Assembly (NCBI RefSeq): GCF_000744095.1
Contig: NZ_JQLI01000001.1
Location: 2,914,001-2,978,000, forward strand
DNA length: 64,000 nt
Direction: 5' to 3'
Source of the DNA: Cupriavidus necator A5-1
Lineage (GTDB): Bacteria > Pseudomonadota > Gammaproteobacteria > Burkholderiales > Burkholderiaceae
The position numbers and the translations under genes were made by a program. Shown here piece after piece: positions 62,345 through 64,000 of the stretch (position 1 is its first letter; each line of letters opens with the position of its first letter). The notes under the pieces were generated by a model. That model searched no databases and was not told the DNA's origin. It saw nothing but the letters and a program-made list of their open reading frames with translations.

Positions 62345-63259
62345 ATGCCAGCGAAGAAGAAACTCCCGGGAAAGACCGCCCCGAGCAAGGCCGCCCCGAG
62401 CCCGCAGCAAGCCACGCTGAGCGCCATCGTGGCGCGCATCGACAGCATCCGCGACACGCTGGGTGCCACCGGCCAGCGCATTGCCGACTTCATTGCTGGC
62501 CATCCGGAGGAAGTGGTCCATATGTCCGTCAGCGAAGTGGCCGAGCGCACCGGCGCCAGTGAAGGCAGCGTGGTCGGGCTGTGCAAGACGCTCGGCGCCA
62601 CCGGCTTCCAGCAGTTGAAGATCGTGCTGGCGCAGGAGATCGTGCAGCCGGTCCAGATGATCCACGAAGACCTGGAACCGAAGGACGATGCGGCGGCAGT
62701 CGTGCGCAAGATTTTCCAGAGCAATGTGCAGACCCTGCACGATACCCAGTCGACCCTGGATGTGGCCGCGCTGCAGCGCGCGGTTCATATCCTGAAGAAG
62801 GCCAAGCGCATCGAGATCTACGGCATCGGCAGCGCGGCCACCATCGCCGAGGATGCGCATTACCGCATGCTGCGCATCGGCCTTAACGTCAAGGCGGTGA
62901 TCGATTCGCACGTGCAGGTGATCAGCGCGGCCTTGACGGGGCCGGATGTCGCGGTGCTGACCATCTCGCATTCCGGAAGCACGTATGAAACCGTGACGGC
63001 GACGCGACTGGCGAAGGAGGCCGGCGCGCACACCATCTGCATCACCAACTTCGGTAAATCGCCAATCCAGGCCTTCTCCGATGTGGTGCTGCTGACGATG
63101 GCGCGCGAGACCCACTTTCGCACGGAGGCAATGACCAGCCGGCTGGCACAACTGGCGATCATCGATGTGCTGATCGCCTGCCTGGCGCTGACTGACTACG
63201 ACCGCGCGGTCAAGACGATCCGCCACACCTTCGACGTGCTGTCGCTCAAACGCTATTGA
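62345..63259 (+). CDS. RpiR-family transcriptional regulator
   Basis: A protein of 304 residues: a basic Lys/Pro-rich N-terminal tail, an HTH_6 domain (about 20-100, HMSVSEVAERTGASEGSVVG) and a SIS domain (about 140-270, EIYGIGSAATIAEDAHYRML, then TISHSGSTYETV). RpiR regulators usually sense phosphosugars. It is the last gene of the operon on this strand and its 3' end overlaps the end of the converging HAD gene by 14 bases. A relic of its HTH lies at 13561-13665. Confidence 0.9.
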   Translation: MPAKKKLPGKTAPSKAAPSPQQATLSAIVARIDSIRDTLGATGQRIADFIAGHPEEVVHMSVSEVAERTGASEGSVVGLCKTLGATGFQQLKIVLAQEIVQPVQMIHEDLEPKDDAAAVVRKIFQSNVQTLHDTQSTLDVAALQRAVHILKKAKRIEIYGIGSAATIAEDAHYRMLRIGLNVKAVIDSHVQVISAALTGPDVAVLTISHSGSTYETVTATRLAKEAGAHTICITNFGKSPIQAFSDVVLLTMARETHFRTEAMTSRLAQLAIIDVLIACLALTDYDRAVKTIRHTFDVLSLKRY

Positions 63260-64000
63260 GCCTGGCGTGCAGGGCCGTGCGGCCGGCACACCATGTGTCA
63301 AGCAACTGAGCCGGGGTCTCCGCCTCCGCCCCGGAGCCGGTGCCAAGGAGCAGATATGACATGCCCATCGCGACCGCGCCCGCGGCATCGGTTGCCGGAT
63401 TGTCGCCGATCATCAGCGCCTGCGCCGGGCTCGCCTGCAACCGCCGCAGTCCTTCGTGAAACAGCGCATCGGCGGGCTTGCCGATGATGCACTCGGGATG
63501 CACGCCGGCACAGGCTGTCAGCGCGGCGAGCAGCGCACCGGTTTCCGGCACGCAGGTGCCGTTGTCGCCGGGATGGCTGAGATCGGGATTGGTGACCAGC
63601 AGCCTGGCGCCGGCGCGCAGCACGTTCGCCGCCAGCGCCAGCTTGCCGTAGTTGAAGTCGGGATCGCGCGCCAGCAGCACCACGTCAGCGCCCTGTTCCA
63701 CCAGTTGGCAACCGATCCGCTTCGCATAGCGGCGCAATGCCGGGCTGCCCAGCAACAGCACCCTCGCCTCGGGGGAGGTGCGGCGCAGCCAGTTCACAGT
63801 CATTTCGCCGGCAAGCACGAGTTGCTCCGGCGCAACGGCCAGGCCCATGCGGCGCAGCTTGCGCGACATGCCGGCCGCCGTGTCGGTCGAGTTGTTGGAC
63901 ACGATGGCATAGCGGCCCTGCAACGCCTCGAGCAATGCGACCGCGCCCGGCATGGGGGCGCCGTTGCGGATCAGCGTGCCGTCCAGGTCGACGATGTAGC
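63246..64000 (-). CDS. HAD-superfamily IIA (NagD-like) phosphatase, N terminus outside window
   Basis: A partial gene running off the right edge; at least 251 residues are present. The HAD motif I nucleophile is in YIVDLDGTLIRNGAPMPG, motif II in IVSNNSTDTAAGMSRKL, the IIA cap follows, and motif IV is in ALMIGDNPATDAAGAVAMG, with IGKPADALFHEG as motif III. NagD-type enzymes dephosphorylate nucleotides or sugar phosphates. It converges on, and overlaps by 14 bases, the RpiR gene. Only a few N-terminal residues should be missing. Confidence 0.88.
   Translation of the reverse strand, partial: YIVDLDGTLIRNGAPMPGAVALLEALQGRYAIVSNNSTDTAAGMSRKLRRMGLAVAPEQLVLAGEMTVNWLRRTSPEARVLLLGSPALRRYAKRIGCQLVEQGADVVLLARDPDFNYGKLALAANVLRAGARLLVTNPDLSHPGDNGTCVPETGALLAALTACAGVHPECIIGKPADALFHEGLRRLQASPAQALMIGDNPATDAAGAVAMGMSYLLLGTGSGAEAETPAQLLDTWCAGRTALHARLNSV

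Noticed and set aside
1..64000. tRNA genes, rRNA genes, CRISPR arrays, prophage
   Set aside because: No cloverleaf-like segments, regularly spaced repeats or phage structural genes were seen in the window. A computed tRNA or repeat scan was not possible.

Overview
The window is GC-rich and looks like a large replicon of a beta-proteobacterium of the order Burkholderiales, most likely Cupriavidus or a close relative. The grounds are gene content only: eight tripartite-tricarboxylate (Bug-type) periplasmic receptors, many LysR regulators and a large repertoire of catabolic genes. No tRNA, rRNA or CRISPR array was seen. Most of the window is accessory catabolic DNA laid out as short operons, each with its own regulator and often a solute receptor.

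Region by region. 0-5 kb: a periplasmic sugar-type binding protein, two small hypothetical proteins, and a response regulator overlapping a hybrid sensor kinase. 5-10.6 kb: a LysR gene divergent from a sulfur operon (cysteine-dioxygenase-like cupin, a four-rhodanese protein, a Bug receptor, a cystathionine beta-lyase-type enzyme). 10.6-12.6 kb: a beta-hydroxyacid dehydrogenase and an aldo/keto reductase. 12.63-13.67 kb: a collapsed, mosaic ghost of the locus found intact at 55.7-62.6 kb. 13.8-16.6 kb: a Bug receptor, an IS110-family transposase and a scrambled gamma-glutamyltransferase relic. 16.6-22.4 kb: amidase, MFS carrier, gamma-glutamyltransferase and GntR regulator, with a perfect palindrome next to the transferase start. 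22.6-28.2 kb: prolyl-4-hydroxylase-like dioxygenase, lipoprotein, di-haem peroxidase and a phosphoesterase lipoprotein. 28.6-42.2 kb: two sugar-acid operons (uronate dehydrogenase, MFS carrier, lactonase, galactarate dehydratase, Bug; then RraA-like, DHDPS-like, SDR, 2-hydroxyacid dehydrogenase, IlvD/Edd dehydratase, Bug) around a LysR gene. 42.5-63.3 kb: amino-acid and amide catabolism (two YheO-type regulators, D-aminoacylase, two DSD1/D-threonine-aldolase-type PLP enzymes, a TauE carrier, gamma-glutamyltransferase, an IorAB-type molybdenum hydroxylase, a LysR gene, an ornithine-cyclodeaminase-family enzyme, an M81/MlrC peptidase, RpiR). A HAD phosphatase runs off the right edge.

The strongest unexplained signal is a family of four related inverted repeats (14-bp arms, 8-9-bp spacer) at 44.40, 48.38, 52.66 and 56.77 kb. 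Each overlaps a promoter-like -35/-10 pair. Two directly abut the start codons of the two YheO-type regulators, which have no Shine-Dalgarno sequence and may be leaderless. The other two lie 184-189 bp upstream of Bug-receptor operons. Together they suggest one regulon joining D-amino-acid, gamma-glutamyl and hydroxy-amino-acid catabolism that is scattered over about 20 kb.
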